Source of the DNA: CAZQXD01 sp964597315 | Lineage (GTDB): Bacteria > Pseudomonadota > Gammaproteobacteria > Competibacterales > Competibacteraceae | Direction: 5' to 3' | Assembly: GCA_964597315.1 (NCBI GenBank) | Contig: CAZQXD010000066.1 | Coordinates: 1 to 24,072, forward strand | DNA: 24,072 nt | Shown: piece by piece, positions 8,210-17,061 of the stretch | How positions within the stretch are numbered: position 1 is the first letter of the stretch | Layout: each line of letters begins with the position of its first letter | The notes under the pieces: generated by a model | What the model was told of the DNA's origin: nothing | Seen by the model: the letters and a program-made list of their open reading frames with translations, nothing else | Databases searched by the model: none | Program-made: the position numbers and the translations under genes

Positions 8210-8250
8210 GGCGCACCATTTTTGGGAGTGTAGCGGGGGAGGGCGCACCA
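8210..8250 (-). promoter_or_regulatory. Possible enhancer-binding protein sites upstream of the narK sigma-54 promoter
   Basis: GGCGCACCA occurs twice (8210-8218 and 8242-8250), 32 bp or about three helical turns apart. The sites are centred about 111 and 143 bp upstream of the predicted start. On the minus strand each contains TGGTGC, one half of the NtrC dyad. The partner half-site is poor in both, so NtrC binding is a hypothesis. Confidence 0.35.
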
Positions 8251-8271
8251 CAACGATACCCCCACCGCAGC

Positions 8272-9300
8272 TTAGAAAATTCTGCGGCGAGGAAAGTGAC
8301 GGATTTTGTCGATTGCAAAGCCTGGGTGCAGGCATTCCCGAGCCGTGCGGCAGAGATGGCTCCATGGGTAGGACACGGCATACTGGCCGATGCGCCCCAT
8401 GGCGTCGGCCACGCCTTGATGGTCCTCGGCGAGATAAAAAGCAACGGCGAAATACCCTGCCACAGCCGGTTCCAAGACCCCTGAATGGTAGTCCGGGGAG
8501 CCAAACAGCCGTAGCCAGGCGGCCCGTAACTCGGCGCTCACTTGGGGCGCCAGAATACCGGTATTCGCCGACTCGACCCCGTTGCTGAACACCTCCATGG
8601 CCCAGCGTTCCACGTGGGCCTGGGCGATCAAGGCATGAATCAGGGAGCCGGGGGCGGCCTGGTCAGAAAGGCGTCGGGCAAAGGAGAACAGTTCATTGTC
8701 GCTGCCCTCGGGGCGTCGGTATAAGGCGATCAGCAGATTACTATGGCCTTGAAAATGGTCGGTGTCTCGCCGGGTAAGCGACTTAAAGCGCTGCTTGAGT
8801 TCGGTTTGGGAACAGCCTAGGGCGCCGCCGGAGGCAATAAGCCAGGCGTGGGGTTCGGGGTTTTTGGGCGCCAGTTCTGCGGCTTTGCGGAGGTCCTCCT
8901 CGGCCTGCTCCAGGCGCTTGAAGAAGGTGTGCATGGCCAACATGCCCTGGGGTTGCCTGAATCCGGGTTGGTGCGCCTGGAAAGCCCAACTGATGGAATG
9001 AGCGCCGCGCACCATCCATGACTCGGGCAAATGCGAGGCATACCATACCCAGCCGTCCAGCCATTCCGGGCGTCCTGGCCAATCGGCCAGAGCGGCAATG
9101 ACCAAGCCGTAGCGCCGGGGGTGCGCTTCGCGCAAGCGTTCCATCAGACGCTGAAGCCGATAATAGTGGTGAAATCTGAGCAGCGCCCGCGCCTCCCGGG
9201 CATCTTCCAGGCCCAGCCACTCGTTGACCTCGGTGTAGGTGCCGACACCCAAAGTGCTGACCACCCGATACAGACTGTCGCGCAGTAGGTGAACGCTCAT
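8272..9300 (-). CDS. DUF4034-like helical-repeat protein of unknown function
   Basis: A 342-residue, probably cytoplasmic protein with no signal peptide. It is rich in helical pairs. The central part (EQAEEDLRKAAELAPKNPEPHAW followed by a cysteine/TELKQRF segment and a FARRLSDQAAPGSL segment) resembles DUF4034/TPR-like proteins, which have no known activity. The ATG at 9300 (MSVHLLRD) was chosen over upstream in-frame codons because those would begin in low-complexity Ala-rich sequence in the intergenic hairpin region; its ribosome site is weak. It lies 108 bp downstream of the ANTAR regulator and directly upstream of the narK control region, same strand. The position suggests a link to nitrate regulation, perhaps as a partner of the ANTAR protein, but nothing in the sequence proves it. 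Confidence 0.72.
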   Translation of the reverse strand: MSVHLLRDSLYRVVSTLGVGTYTEVNEWLGLEDAREARALLRFHHYYRLQRLMERLREAHPRRYGLVIAALADWPGRPEWLDGWVWYASHLPESWMVRGAHSISWAFQAHQPGFRQPQGMLAMHTFFKRLEQAEEDLRKAAELAPKNPEPHAWLIASGGALGCSQTELKQRFKSLTRRDTDHFQGHSNLLIALYRRPEGSDNELFSFARRLSDQAAPGSLIHALIAQAHVERWAMEVFSNGVESANTGILAPQVSAELRAAWLRLFGSPDYHSGVLEPAVAGYFAVAFYLAEDHQGVADAMGRIGQYAVSYPWSHLCRTARECLHPGFAIDKIRHFPRRRIF

Positions 9301-9408
9301 GATTTTTCTCAATTGCTCAGATACGCCATCCCGAACGTGGCGGGGTGACTCACTGTGCGGGGCGGGGCAAAAAAACTCAAGGGCGGCGGCAGCCGCCACG
9401 GGGTCGGC

Positions 9409-9990
9409 TCAGCCCAACAACTCCATCACCGTAATCACATTTTGGGCCACCTCGGCGAGTCGTTGATTGCGGTCCATGGCCATCTTGCGCAGGGCCTGAT
9501 AAGCCTGTTCCTCGCTCATGCTCCGATGGGACATCAGCAATCCCTTGGCCTTTTCGATCACCTTGCGCTCGGCCAGCTTGCCGCGGGTTTCGTCCAGTTC
9601 CTGGCGCAGGGCCTGAAACTCCCGGAACCGGACAATGGCCACCTCCACGATGGACTTCAGGCGGCCGGGATTGACCTCGTCCACCAGATAAGCGCTCACC
9701 CCGGCGCGGATGGCCTCCTGAGTGGTGGCGGCGTCGCTGTGTTCGGCGAACATGATGATGGGCTTGGGTTGGTCGCGGTCGATGGAGCGCAGGTGCTCCA
9801 GGGTGTCTCGATCCGGGGAATGCAGATCGATAAGAATCATGTCCGGGCGCAGTTCCCGCACCTGGGCGAGAAGATCCGAATGGCTGTTCAGAACCGCCAC
9901 CACCTGATGTCCTGCATCCTGTAGGGCTTGCTCTAGGATAGCGGCTCGCCCGCGTGATTTATCGACGAGTATGATGCGCAATCGTTCCAT
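9409..9990 (-). CDS. nasT: ANTAR domain response regulator, NasT-like
   Basis: An RNA-binding antiterminator of 193 residues. A receiver-like domain spans 1-118, with Asp10 and the potential phosphoacceptor Asp55 in MILIDLHSP. The usual second acidic residue, the Thr/Ser after beta-4 and the conserved Lys are not evident (FAEH, YLVDEV), as in NasT-type pseudo-receivers. A helical linker (118-140) leads into the ANTAR domain (about 137-193) with ERKVIEKAKGLLM and EEQAYQALRKMAM. The match to NasT is strong in VRELRPDMILID and the GVSAYLV region. In known systems NasT is held by the nitrate/nitrite sensor NasS and releases terminators in nas leaders. No NasS is visible here. The probable target is the narK leader about 1.3 kb downstream. 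No good ribosome site precedes the ATG. Confidence 0.88.
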   Translation of the reverse strand: MERLRIILVDKSRGRAAILEQALQDAGHQVVAVLNSHSDLLAQVRELRPDMILIDLHSPDRDTLEHLRSIDRDQPKPIIMFAEHSDAATTQEAIRAGVSAYLVDEVNPGRLKSIVEVAIVRFREFQALRQELDETRGKLAERKVIEKAKGLLMSHRSMSEEQAYQALRKMAMDRNQRLAEVAQNVITVMELLG

Positions 9991-10198
9991 GGATGATGTT
10001 CTGGGAAGTGGCTTGTCTAATCAACAATAAGCAATAATCAAGCCGAACCTGTCCGGTAGCGGCTACCTTATTCACCGTATTGGTATGATGCTGATTTATA
10101 TTTATTTTTACGAGAAGAGCAGCGCTTGGGGCAAAATTAGGCCACGGCATGGCACCCCAGGATAGCCCTGACTGGCGTACGATGGTGCAAGCCATGGC

Positions 10199-10232
10199 GC
10201 CGGACTCCGGCGGTGTCGGGTTTCAGTCCGGC
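10199..10232 (-). terminator. Hairpin after the small gene at 10233-10529
   Basis: GCCGGACT (10199-10206) pairs perfectly with AGTCCGGC (10225-10232). It starts at the base after the stop codon of the minus-strand gene. There is no T-run. Confidence 0.4.
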
Positions 10233-10529
10233 TCAGCCGCTGGCAATGGTTTTGCGAACAATGCCGATGGCGGCGCGCACATCCTCCAGCACATCGTCCA
10301 GTGTTCTGGGCAAGATCGCCACCTTGCCCCTATCGGCCTGCTGGCGTTGGGCCTGCTCGAAGCGTTGGCGGATGGACTCTAGCCCCGGCGTTTCCTGGAA
10401 GTTTTGGTACGACAGGATCATCTCGAAGTCGATGAGATCCACGCCGCCATCGGCGCAGACCGCCCCATACAGTAATCTGTTTCGCCATACTCTCAACTCC
10501 GGTGGATAGGTTCTGGACGGTTTGTTCAC
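10233..10529 (-). CDS. Small hypothetical protein
   Basis: I do not recognise this 98-residue product. It is soluble and mixed-charge, without signal peptide, membrane segment or cysteine pair. The N-terminal half holds PPELRVWRNRLLYGAV; the C-terminal half is amphipathic helix (RTLDDVLEDVRAAIGIVRKT). The start is GTG at 10529 with AGGGAAG about five bases upstream. A perfect 8-bp hairpin follows the stop codon. It lies 242 bp upstream of the ANTAR gene on the same strand. The reading frame looks like a real protein rather than an antisense shadow, but that is a judgement of composition only. Confidence 0.55.
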   Translation of the reverse strand: MNKPSRTYPPELRVWRNRLLYGAVCADGGVDLIDFEMILSYQNFQETPGLESIRQRFEQAQRQQADRGKVAILPRTLDDVLEDVRAAIGIVRKTIASG

Positions 10530-10599
10530 TGTACTTCCCTATCACATCACGGGCTTGATTGCTTAGGGGGTTGGCGGTTCGATAGCAGGGGCGGAATGA

Positions 10600-10637
10600 A
10601 GAAGGGTTTAGACTAAAATAGCCTAAGCCCTTCTTTT
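10600..10637 (+). terminator. Terminator-like hairpin with no gene before it
   Basis: AGAAGGGTTTAG (10600-10611) pairs with CTAAGCCCTTCT (10623-10634), 12 bp with one G-T pair, 11-base loop, followed by TTTTGTTT. The T-run is on the plus strand, yet no plus-strand gene lies upstream. Confidence 0.5.
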
Positions 10638-10721
10638 GTTTCCTTTGGGCACTAATTTTAGTTAGATTTCAAAGTTTTTGTGGCCTATCGCTAACCCTTT
10701 AATCTGCTTGCGCTGCAAAGC

Positions 10722-10757
10722 AAAAAGCCGGTCGAGCGAACTCGAACCGGCTTTTTT
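10722..10757 (-). terminator. Bidirectional terminator downstream of tRNA-Asn
   Basis: AAAAAGCCGGTCGAG (10722-10736) pairs with CTCGAACCGGCTTTTT (10741-10756) around a CGAA loop with one mismatch or bulge. T-runs occur on both strands. It lies 6 bp past the tRNA 3' end. Confidence 0.85.
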
Positions 10758-10763
10758 GATATT

Positions 10764-10839
10764 TGGCTCCCCGAGACGGACTCGAACCGCCGACCCGGTG
10801 ATTAACAGTCACCTGCTCTACCAACTGAGCTATCGGGGA
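10764..10839 (-). tRNA. tRNA-Asn (anticodon GTT)
   Basis: A 76-base cloverleaf with encoded CCA. The acceptor TCCCCGA pairs with TCGGGGA, the discriminator is G, the anticodon loop is CTGTTAA and the T-arm is GGTTCGAGTCC. It is transcribed away from the pilin gene, with its own promoter at 10856-10884 and a terminator immediately after. Confidence 0.97.
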
Positions 10840-10855
10840 TTAGTTGAGACCGCGT

Positions 10856-10884
10856 ATGGTACTGATGGCGTGAATGACCGTCAA
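10856..10884 (-). promoter_or_regulatory. Sigma-70 promoter of tRNA-Asn
   Basis: TTGACG (10884-10879) and TACCAT (10861-10856) are spaced by 17 bp on the minus strand. They are followed by a GC-rich discriminator (ACGCGG), common for stable RNA genes. Confidence 0.6.
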
Positions 10885-10908
10885 TAGCCTAGGCAGGTAT
10901 TGGCGGTG

Positions 10909-11505
10909 TCAGGGGGAGTTGCAGTCGATATCGTCAAAATCCTCGGTGCCGTTGCGGACCCGGCCCGTTCTAGAAACAACCACTTGCAGACGGACTCTGT
11001 GGCCCTTGGCGCAGACGCTGAAGGTGGTGTTATCGGCCGAGCCGTCGGGCTGGAAGTCAAGGCTTGTGTCGTTGAAGGTTCCGCTGGTTCGAATCTTGGC
11101 GTAGTCATCGATGGCGTCGACCATGCGCAACAACTCATCGGTCTGGAAAGCGCCGTCGTCATTGCCGTCGGCCCATACCAGCCAGCCCTCATTCCAATTA
11201 CGGGTATTGTTGACATTGCCCCTGCAATCGAGCCGGTTTGGACGTTTGGGACAAACCGACACCTGCTGGTTGCGGGTGATGGCTTCGCTGCGGGCGTAGT
11301 TGAGGGAGCGGAACAAGTCATCCCGCACGCCGCGAACCCGGTTGGTCTGGTACATCTGGTCGAAGACCGGGATCGCCAGGGTGGTGACTAGGGCCAGCAC
11401 CGCTACGGTGATCATCAATTCCAGGAGAGTAAAACCCCGTATGTCCCTGGGCCGTGGCCCTGTCCGGTGAAGGGGAAGAAGGGTGTTTGTCCGTTTCCAG
11501 TCCAT
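10909..11505 (-). CDS. GspH/FimT family pseudopilin
   Basis: Type IV pilin-like minor pilin of 198 residues. The prepilin peptidase site is RG/FTLLELMITVAVLAL, with cleavage after Gly24 and the conserved Glu at +5 (Glu29), followed by one hydrophobic helix. The C-terminal globular part contains the FimT/GspH-type LRMVDAIDDYAKIRTSG, FQPDGSADN and CNSP end, with cysteines near VCPKRPNRLDC, SVCAKG and the C-terminus. ATG 11505 is preferred to ATG 11511 because GGAAG sits six bases before 11505 and is jammed against 11511. No other pilus gene is in the window, so it is a lone minor pilin that would work with an assembly system encoded elsewhere, possibly in DNA uptake or fibre initiation. Confidence 0.88.
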   Translation of the reverse strand: MDWKRTNTLLPLHRTGPRPRDIRGFTLLELMITVAVLALVTTLAIPVFDQMYQTNRVRGVRDDLFRSLNYARSEAITRNQQVSVCPKRPNRLDCRGNVNNTRNWNEGWLVWADGNDDGAFQTDELLRMVDAIDDYAKIRTSGTFNDTSLDFQPDGSADNTTFSVCAKGHRVRLQVVVSRTGRVRNGTEDFDDIDCNSP

Positions 11506-11547
11506 AGCCATCTTCCAAAATCATCCTGTGCAAATGTCCGTTATGAA

Positions 11548-11577
11548 CCGCCGCAGCCCCCCGGCGGGCTGCGGCGG
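11548..11577 (-). other. Strong intergenic hairpin between aspC and the pilin gene
   Basis: A perfect 12-bp GC stem, CCGCCGCAGCCC (11548-11559) against GGGCTGCGGCGG (11566-11577), with a 6-base loop, lies 8 bp past the aminotransferase stop. There is no T-run; it may be an inefficient terminator or an mRNA 3' barrier. Confidence 0.5.
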
Positions 11578-11585
11578 GGGCTCGC

Positions 11586-12773
11586 TCAGCGGTTCAGCAC
11601 CCGAGCGATACGCTCCAGGGCCTTTTCCAGATTGTCCATGCTGGTGGCGAAGGACAAGCGCTGGCAGCCCTCGATGCCGAAGGCGGAGCCGGGCACCAGG
11701 GCCACGCCGCCTTCCACCAGCAGATACTCGGCCAGGTCGATGTCGTTGTTGATGCCGTCCATGCGGTCGATGACCTGCTGGAAATCAGCGAAAACGTAAA
11801 ATGTGCCGTCCCCTTCGATGGCCCGCACCCCGTCCAGGGCGTTGAAGGCGCCCACCACGTAATCATGGCGCTGCTTGAAGGCTTTCAGCATCTCCCCTAT
11901 GCAGCTCTGATCCCCCTCCAGGGCCGCCTGGGCTGCCACCTGGGAGATGGAGGCGGGATTGGAGGTGCTCTGGGACTGGATCTTTTTCATGGCCTTGATG
12001 AGGTCGGCGGGGCCGCCGGCGTAACCGATCCGCCAGCCGGTCATGCTGTAGGCTTTGGATACGCCGTTGAGTACGATGGTCCGGTCGTGGAGATCCGGGC
12101 AGGCGTTGAGAATATTTACGAAAGGCTCAGCGGTCCACAGGATATGTTCGTACATATCATCGGTGGCGATAAGCACTTGGGGGTGGCGGCGCAGCACCTC
12201 CCCCAGGGCCGCCAGTTCGTCCTGAGTATAGGCTACCCCGCTGGGGTTGGAGGGGCTGTTGATGACAAACAGCCGGGTGTGGGGGGTGAGGGCCGCTTCC
12301 AGTTGCTCGGGGCTGATCTTGAAACGCTGGTCGATACCGGCCTCCACGATCACTGGCTTGGCGTCGGCCAGTAACACCATATCTGGATAGGAGACCCAAT
12401 ACGGGGCGGGGATGATCACCTCATCGCCGGCATTGAGCAGGGCCTGGGCCAGATTGAAAAAGCTCTGCTTGCCCCCCACCGATACCAAAATCTGTTCCGG
12501 GGTATAGTCCAGGCCGTTGTCTCGCTTGAACTTGGCGATGACGGCTTTTTTCAGGCCCGGGGTGCCGTCCACGGCGGTGTACTTGGTGAAGCCTTCATGG
12601 ATGGCCTTGATGGCGGCCTCCTTGATGAACTCCGGTGTGTCGAAGTCCGGTTCCCCGGCGCCTAGGCCGATGACGTCCTTGCCGGCGGCCTTGAGTTCGG
12701 CGGCTCGGGCGGTAACGGCCAGGGTAGGGGAGGGCTTGACCCGCTGTACGCGATCGGAAAGTTGAATCTTCAC
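11586..12773 (-). CDS. aspC: PLP-dependent aspartate aminotransferase (class I)
   Basis: Fold-type I aminotransferase of 395 residues exchanging amino groups between aspartate and 2-oxoglutarate; this subgroup often also handles prephenate. The PLP Schiff-base lysine is Lys240 in NGVSKAYSMTGWR. The pyridine-nitrogen Asp is Asp205 in ATDDMYE with Tyr208, and Asn176 lies in SPSNPSG. The Arg that binds the substrate alpha-carboxylate is in CQRLSFATS. KYTAVDGTPGLK is typical of the bacterial type Ib/gamma enzymes. The start is GTG at 12773 with AGGAG five bases upstream. It is divergent from uvrB across 91 bp. The exact amino acid range cannot be settled from sequence; the symbol is by family. 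Confidence 0.9.
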   Translation of the reverse strand: MKIQLSDRVQRVKPSPTLAVTARAAELKAAGKDVIGLGAGEPDFDTPEFIKEAAIKAIHEGFTKYTAVDGTPGLKKAVIAKFKRDNGLDYTPEQILVSVGGKQSFFNLAQALLNAGDEVIIPAPYWVSYPDMVLLADAKPVIVEAGIDQRFKISPEQLEAALTPHTRLFVINSPSNPSGVAYTQDELAALGEVLRRHPQVLIATDDMYEHILWTAEPFVNILNACPDLHDRTIVLNGVSKAYSMTGWRIGYAGGPADLIKAMKKIQSQSTSNPASISQVAAQAALEGDQSCIGEMLKAFKQRHDYVVGAFNALDGVRAIEGDGTFYVFADFQQVIDRMDGINNDIDLAEYLLVEGGVALVPGSAFGIEGCQRLSFATSMDNLEKALERIARVLNR

Positions 12774-12828
12774 GGAGTCTCCTGCCAGTCTGGGGGGAAG
12801 TTGAACACAACGCTGGGGGCGTTTGTCC

Positions 12829-12834
12829 TATGAT
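12829..12834 (+). promoter_or_regulatory. Possible -10 element of uvrB
   Basis: TATGAT lies 31 bp before the uvrB ATG. The nearest TTGAAC (12801-12806) is 22 bp away, which is too far for a standard -35. No LexA box (CTG-N10-CAG) was found in the gap. Confidence 0.3.
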
Positions 12835-12864
12835 AGTTGATCCGCCAAGTTCCTTGAAACGTCC

Positions 12865-14889
<2,025 letters not shown>

Positions 14890-14915
14890 GAGGCCAAGAA
14901 AATGGCTCTGGCCTC
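14890..14915 (+). terminator. Weak hairpin after uvrB
   Basis: GAGGCCA (14890-14896) pairs with TGGCCTC (14909-14915), directly after the uvrB stop. Only TT follows, so termination strength is doubtful. Confidence 0.4.
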
Positions 14916-14945
14916 TTGCCAAGCCCCGAACCGATCACGTAATAT
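14916..14945 (+). promoter_or_regulatory. Sigma-70 promoter of tRNA-Val
   Basis: TTGCCA (14916-14921), an 18-bp spacer and TAATAT (14940-14945), then a GC-rich discriminator (CGCGG). The tRNA begins 18 bp later. Confidence 0.6.
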
Positions 14946-14963
14946 TCGCGGCTCTAACGATTT

Positions 14964-15040
14964 AGGCGCGTAGCTCAGCTGGTTAGAGCACCACCTTGAC
15001 ATGGTGGGGGTCGTTGGTTCGAGTCCAATCGCGCCTACCA
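14964..15040 (+). tRNA. tRNA-Val (anticodon GAC)
   Basis: A 77-base cloverleaf with encoded CCA. The acceptor AGGCGCG pairs with CGCGCCT, the anticodon loop is TTGACAT inside CCACC/GGTGG, and the T-arm is GGTTCGAGTCC. The core closely resembles E. coli tRNA-Val(GAC). It sits between uvrB and thrS on the same strand. Confidence 0.97.
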
Positions 15041-15049
15041 AGATACCCC

Positions 15050-15105
15050 AGAGGGCGTGCCGCTCCTTCCAAAAGAAGGTCTTTGCGACACGCCCTCTAT
15101 ATTTT
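15050..15105 (+). terminator. Compound hairpin between tRNA-Val and thrS
   Basis: The outer stem AGAGGGCGTG (15050-15059) pairs perfectly with CACGCCCTCT (15089-15098). It encloses an inner hairpin CCTTC-CAAAA-GAAGG (15065-15079) and is followed by ATATTTTCG. It can end the tRNA transcript. Since it lies 34 bp before the thrS start codon, it could also act as a leader element for thrS. Confidence 0.65.
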
Positions 15106-15132
15106 CGTCCGTCTGGTGAACAGGAAACGCAA

Positions 15133-17058
15133 ATGCCGGTAATTACGCTCCCCGATGGCAGTCAGCGCAGCTTTGATCGCCCTGTGAGCGTCCGGGACGT
15201 GGCCGCCCATATCGGCCCCGGCCTGGCCAAGAGCGCCTTGGCGGGCAAGGTGGGCGATGGCCTGGTAGATACGGCCTTCGTCATCGAACAGGACACCGAA
15301 CTGGCCATCGTTACTCCCCGGGACGACCAGGGACTAGAGATCATTCGCCACTCCACCGCCCATCTCCTGGCCCATGCGGTCAAGCAGCTTTATCCCAACG
15401 CCCAGGTCACCATTGGCCCGGTCATCGACAACGGTTTTTATTACGATTTCGCCTTTGAACGGGCCTTCACTCCCGAGGATTTGCAAGCCATTGAGGCTCG
15501 CATGGAAGAACTTGCCAAGCAGGATATTCCCGTGGAGCGCTCGGAAATGCCCCGAGACCAGGCGGTGGCCTACTTCCGGGACATGGGCGAGGAATACAAA
15601 GCCCGGATCATCGCCGATATTCCCGCCGGGGAGACGATTTCCCTGTATCGCCAAGGCGATTTCATCGACCTGTGCCGGGGTCCCCATGTGCCCTCCACCG
15701 GCAAGCTCCAGGCTTTTAGGCTCACCAAGGTGGCCGGGGCCTACTGGCGAGGGGATTCCAAAAACGAAATGCTGCAACGGATCTACGGCACGGCCTGGCC
15801 CGACAAAAAGCAGCTCAAAGCCTATCTGCATCGCCTGGAAGAAGCCGAGAAGCGGGACCACCGGCGCATCGGCAAGGCGCTGGATTTATTCCACGTCCAG
15901 GAGGAATCCCCGGGCATGGTGTTCTGGCACGACAACGGCTGGATTATCAACACCGTGGTCCGGGACTACATCCGCCGCGCCCTGCGCCGCCAGGGCTACC
16001 AGGAAGTCAACACCCCGCAACTGGTGGACCGTTCCCTATGGGAACGCTCCGGGCATTGGGAGAAGTTCGGTTCCGAGATGTTCAGCACCCACTCGGAAAA
16101 CCGCGACTACGCGGTCAAGCCCATGAACTGCCCCTGCCATGTCCAGATCTATAACCATGGCCTGAAGAGCTATCGGGACTTGCCCCTGCGCATGGCCGAG
16201 TTCGGCTCCTGTCACCGCAACGAACCCTCCGGCACCCTGCACGGGCTGATGCGGGTGCGCGGCTTCACCCAAGACGACGCCCATATCTTCTGCACCGAAG
16301 ACCAGATTCAGTCCGAGGTGTCGGCGTTCATCGACCTGGTGTTCCAGGTTTACGCCGACTTCGGTTTCGAGGATATCCTGGTGGCCCTGAGCACCCGTCC
16401 CGAGAAGCGCATCGGCGCCGACGAGATTTGGGACAAGGCCGAGCAGGCCCTGGCGGAGGCCCTCAAGAACAAGGGTTTGGAATTTCGTGTCCAGCCGGGG
16501 GAGGGCGCCTTTTACGGTCCAAAGATCGAATTCTCTCTGCGGGACTGCCTGGACCGGGTTTGGCAGTGCGGCACCATGCAAGTGGATTTCTCCACACCCG
16601 GACGCCTGGGCGCCGAGTACGTGGCCGAGGACGGCAGTCGTAAGCCCCCAGTGATGTTGCATCGGGCCATCCTGGGTTCACTGGAGCGGTTTATCGGGGT
16701 GCTGATTGAGCATTATGCCGGCATCATGCCCACTTGGCTGGCGCCGGTCCAGGCGGTGGTCATCAATATCACCGACCACCAGGCCAGCTATGTTCGTGAT
16801 CTGGAAAAATCCCTGTTACACCAGGACTTCCGGGTCCGGGCGGACTTGAGAAACGAAAAGATCGGTTTTAAAATCCGGGAGCATACCCTCGCGCGCGTAC
16901 CGTATCTCCTGGTGGTGGGAGACCGGGAGATGGAATCCCATACCGTGTCCGTGCGCACGCGAGCCGGCAAGGATCTGGGCAGCATGAGCCTCCCTGATCT
17001 AACTGAATTACTCAGGGCCGACATCGCCAACCATGGTCGTCCCGTTTCGGAGGAATAA
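15133..17058 (+). CDS. thrS: Threonyl-tRNA synthetase
   Basis: Class II synthetase charging tRNA-Thr, with 641 residues. The order is the N-terminal TGS domain (1-61), the editing/SAD domain with HSTAHLLAHA, the catalytic core with zinc-site MNCPCHVQIYNHG and motif 2 AEFGSCHRNEPSG, AFYGPKIEF, and the C-terminal anticodon-binding domain ending in GRPVSEE. The ATG at 15133 follows CAGGAAA and begins MPVITLPDG, as in homologues; a longer in-frame extension would run back through the tRNA-Val gene and is not real. Only three bases separate its TAA from the infC start, so the two are translationally linked. Confidence 0.98.
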   Translation: MPVITLPDGSQRSFDRPVSVRDVAAHIGPGLAKSALAGKVGDGLVDTAFVIEQDTELAIVTPRDDQGLEIIRHSTAHLLAHAVKQLYPNAQVTIGPVIDNGFYYDFAFERAFTPEDLQAIEARMEELAKQDIPVERSEMPRDQAVAYFRDMGEEYKARIIADIPAGETISLYRQGDFIDLCRGPHVPSTGKLQAFRLTKVAGAYWRGDSKNEMLQRIYGTAWPDKKQLKAYLHRLEEAEKRDHRRIGKALDLFHVQEESPGMVFWHDNGWIINTVVRDYIRRALRRQGYQEVNTPQLVDRSLWERSGHWEKFGSEMFSTHSENRDYAVKPMNCPCHVQIYNHGLKSYRDLPLRMAEFGSCHRNEPSGTLHGLMRVRGFTQDDAHIFCTEDQIQSEVSAFIDLVFQVYADFGFEDILVALSTRPEKRIGADEIWDKAEQALAEALKNKGLEFRVQPGEGAFYGPKIEFSLRDCLDRVWQCGTMQVDFSTPGRLGAEYVAEDGSRKPPVMLHRAILGSLERFIGVLIEHYAGIMPTWLAPVQAVVINITDHQASYVRDLEKSLLHQDFRVRADLRNEKIGFKIREHTLARVPYLLVVGDREMESHTVSVRTRAGKDLGSMSLPDLTELLRADIANHGRPVSEE

Positions 17059-17061
17059 ACC

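Noticed and set aside
12774..12864. LexA box expected before uvrB
   Set aside because: No CTG-N10-CAG palindrome is present in the gap, so SOS control is not supported.
15001..15132. In-frame N-terminal extension of thrS
   Set aside because: It begins inside tRNA-Val and crosses the terminator hairpin. ATG 15133 has a ribosome site and the conserved TGS start.
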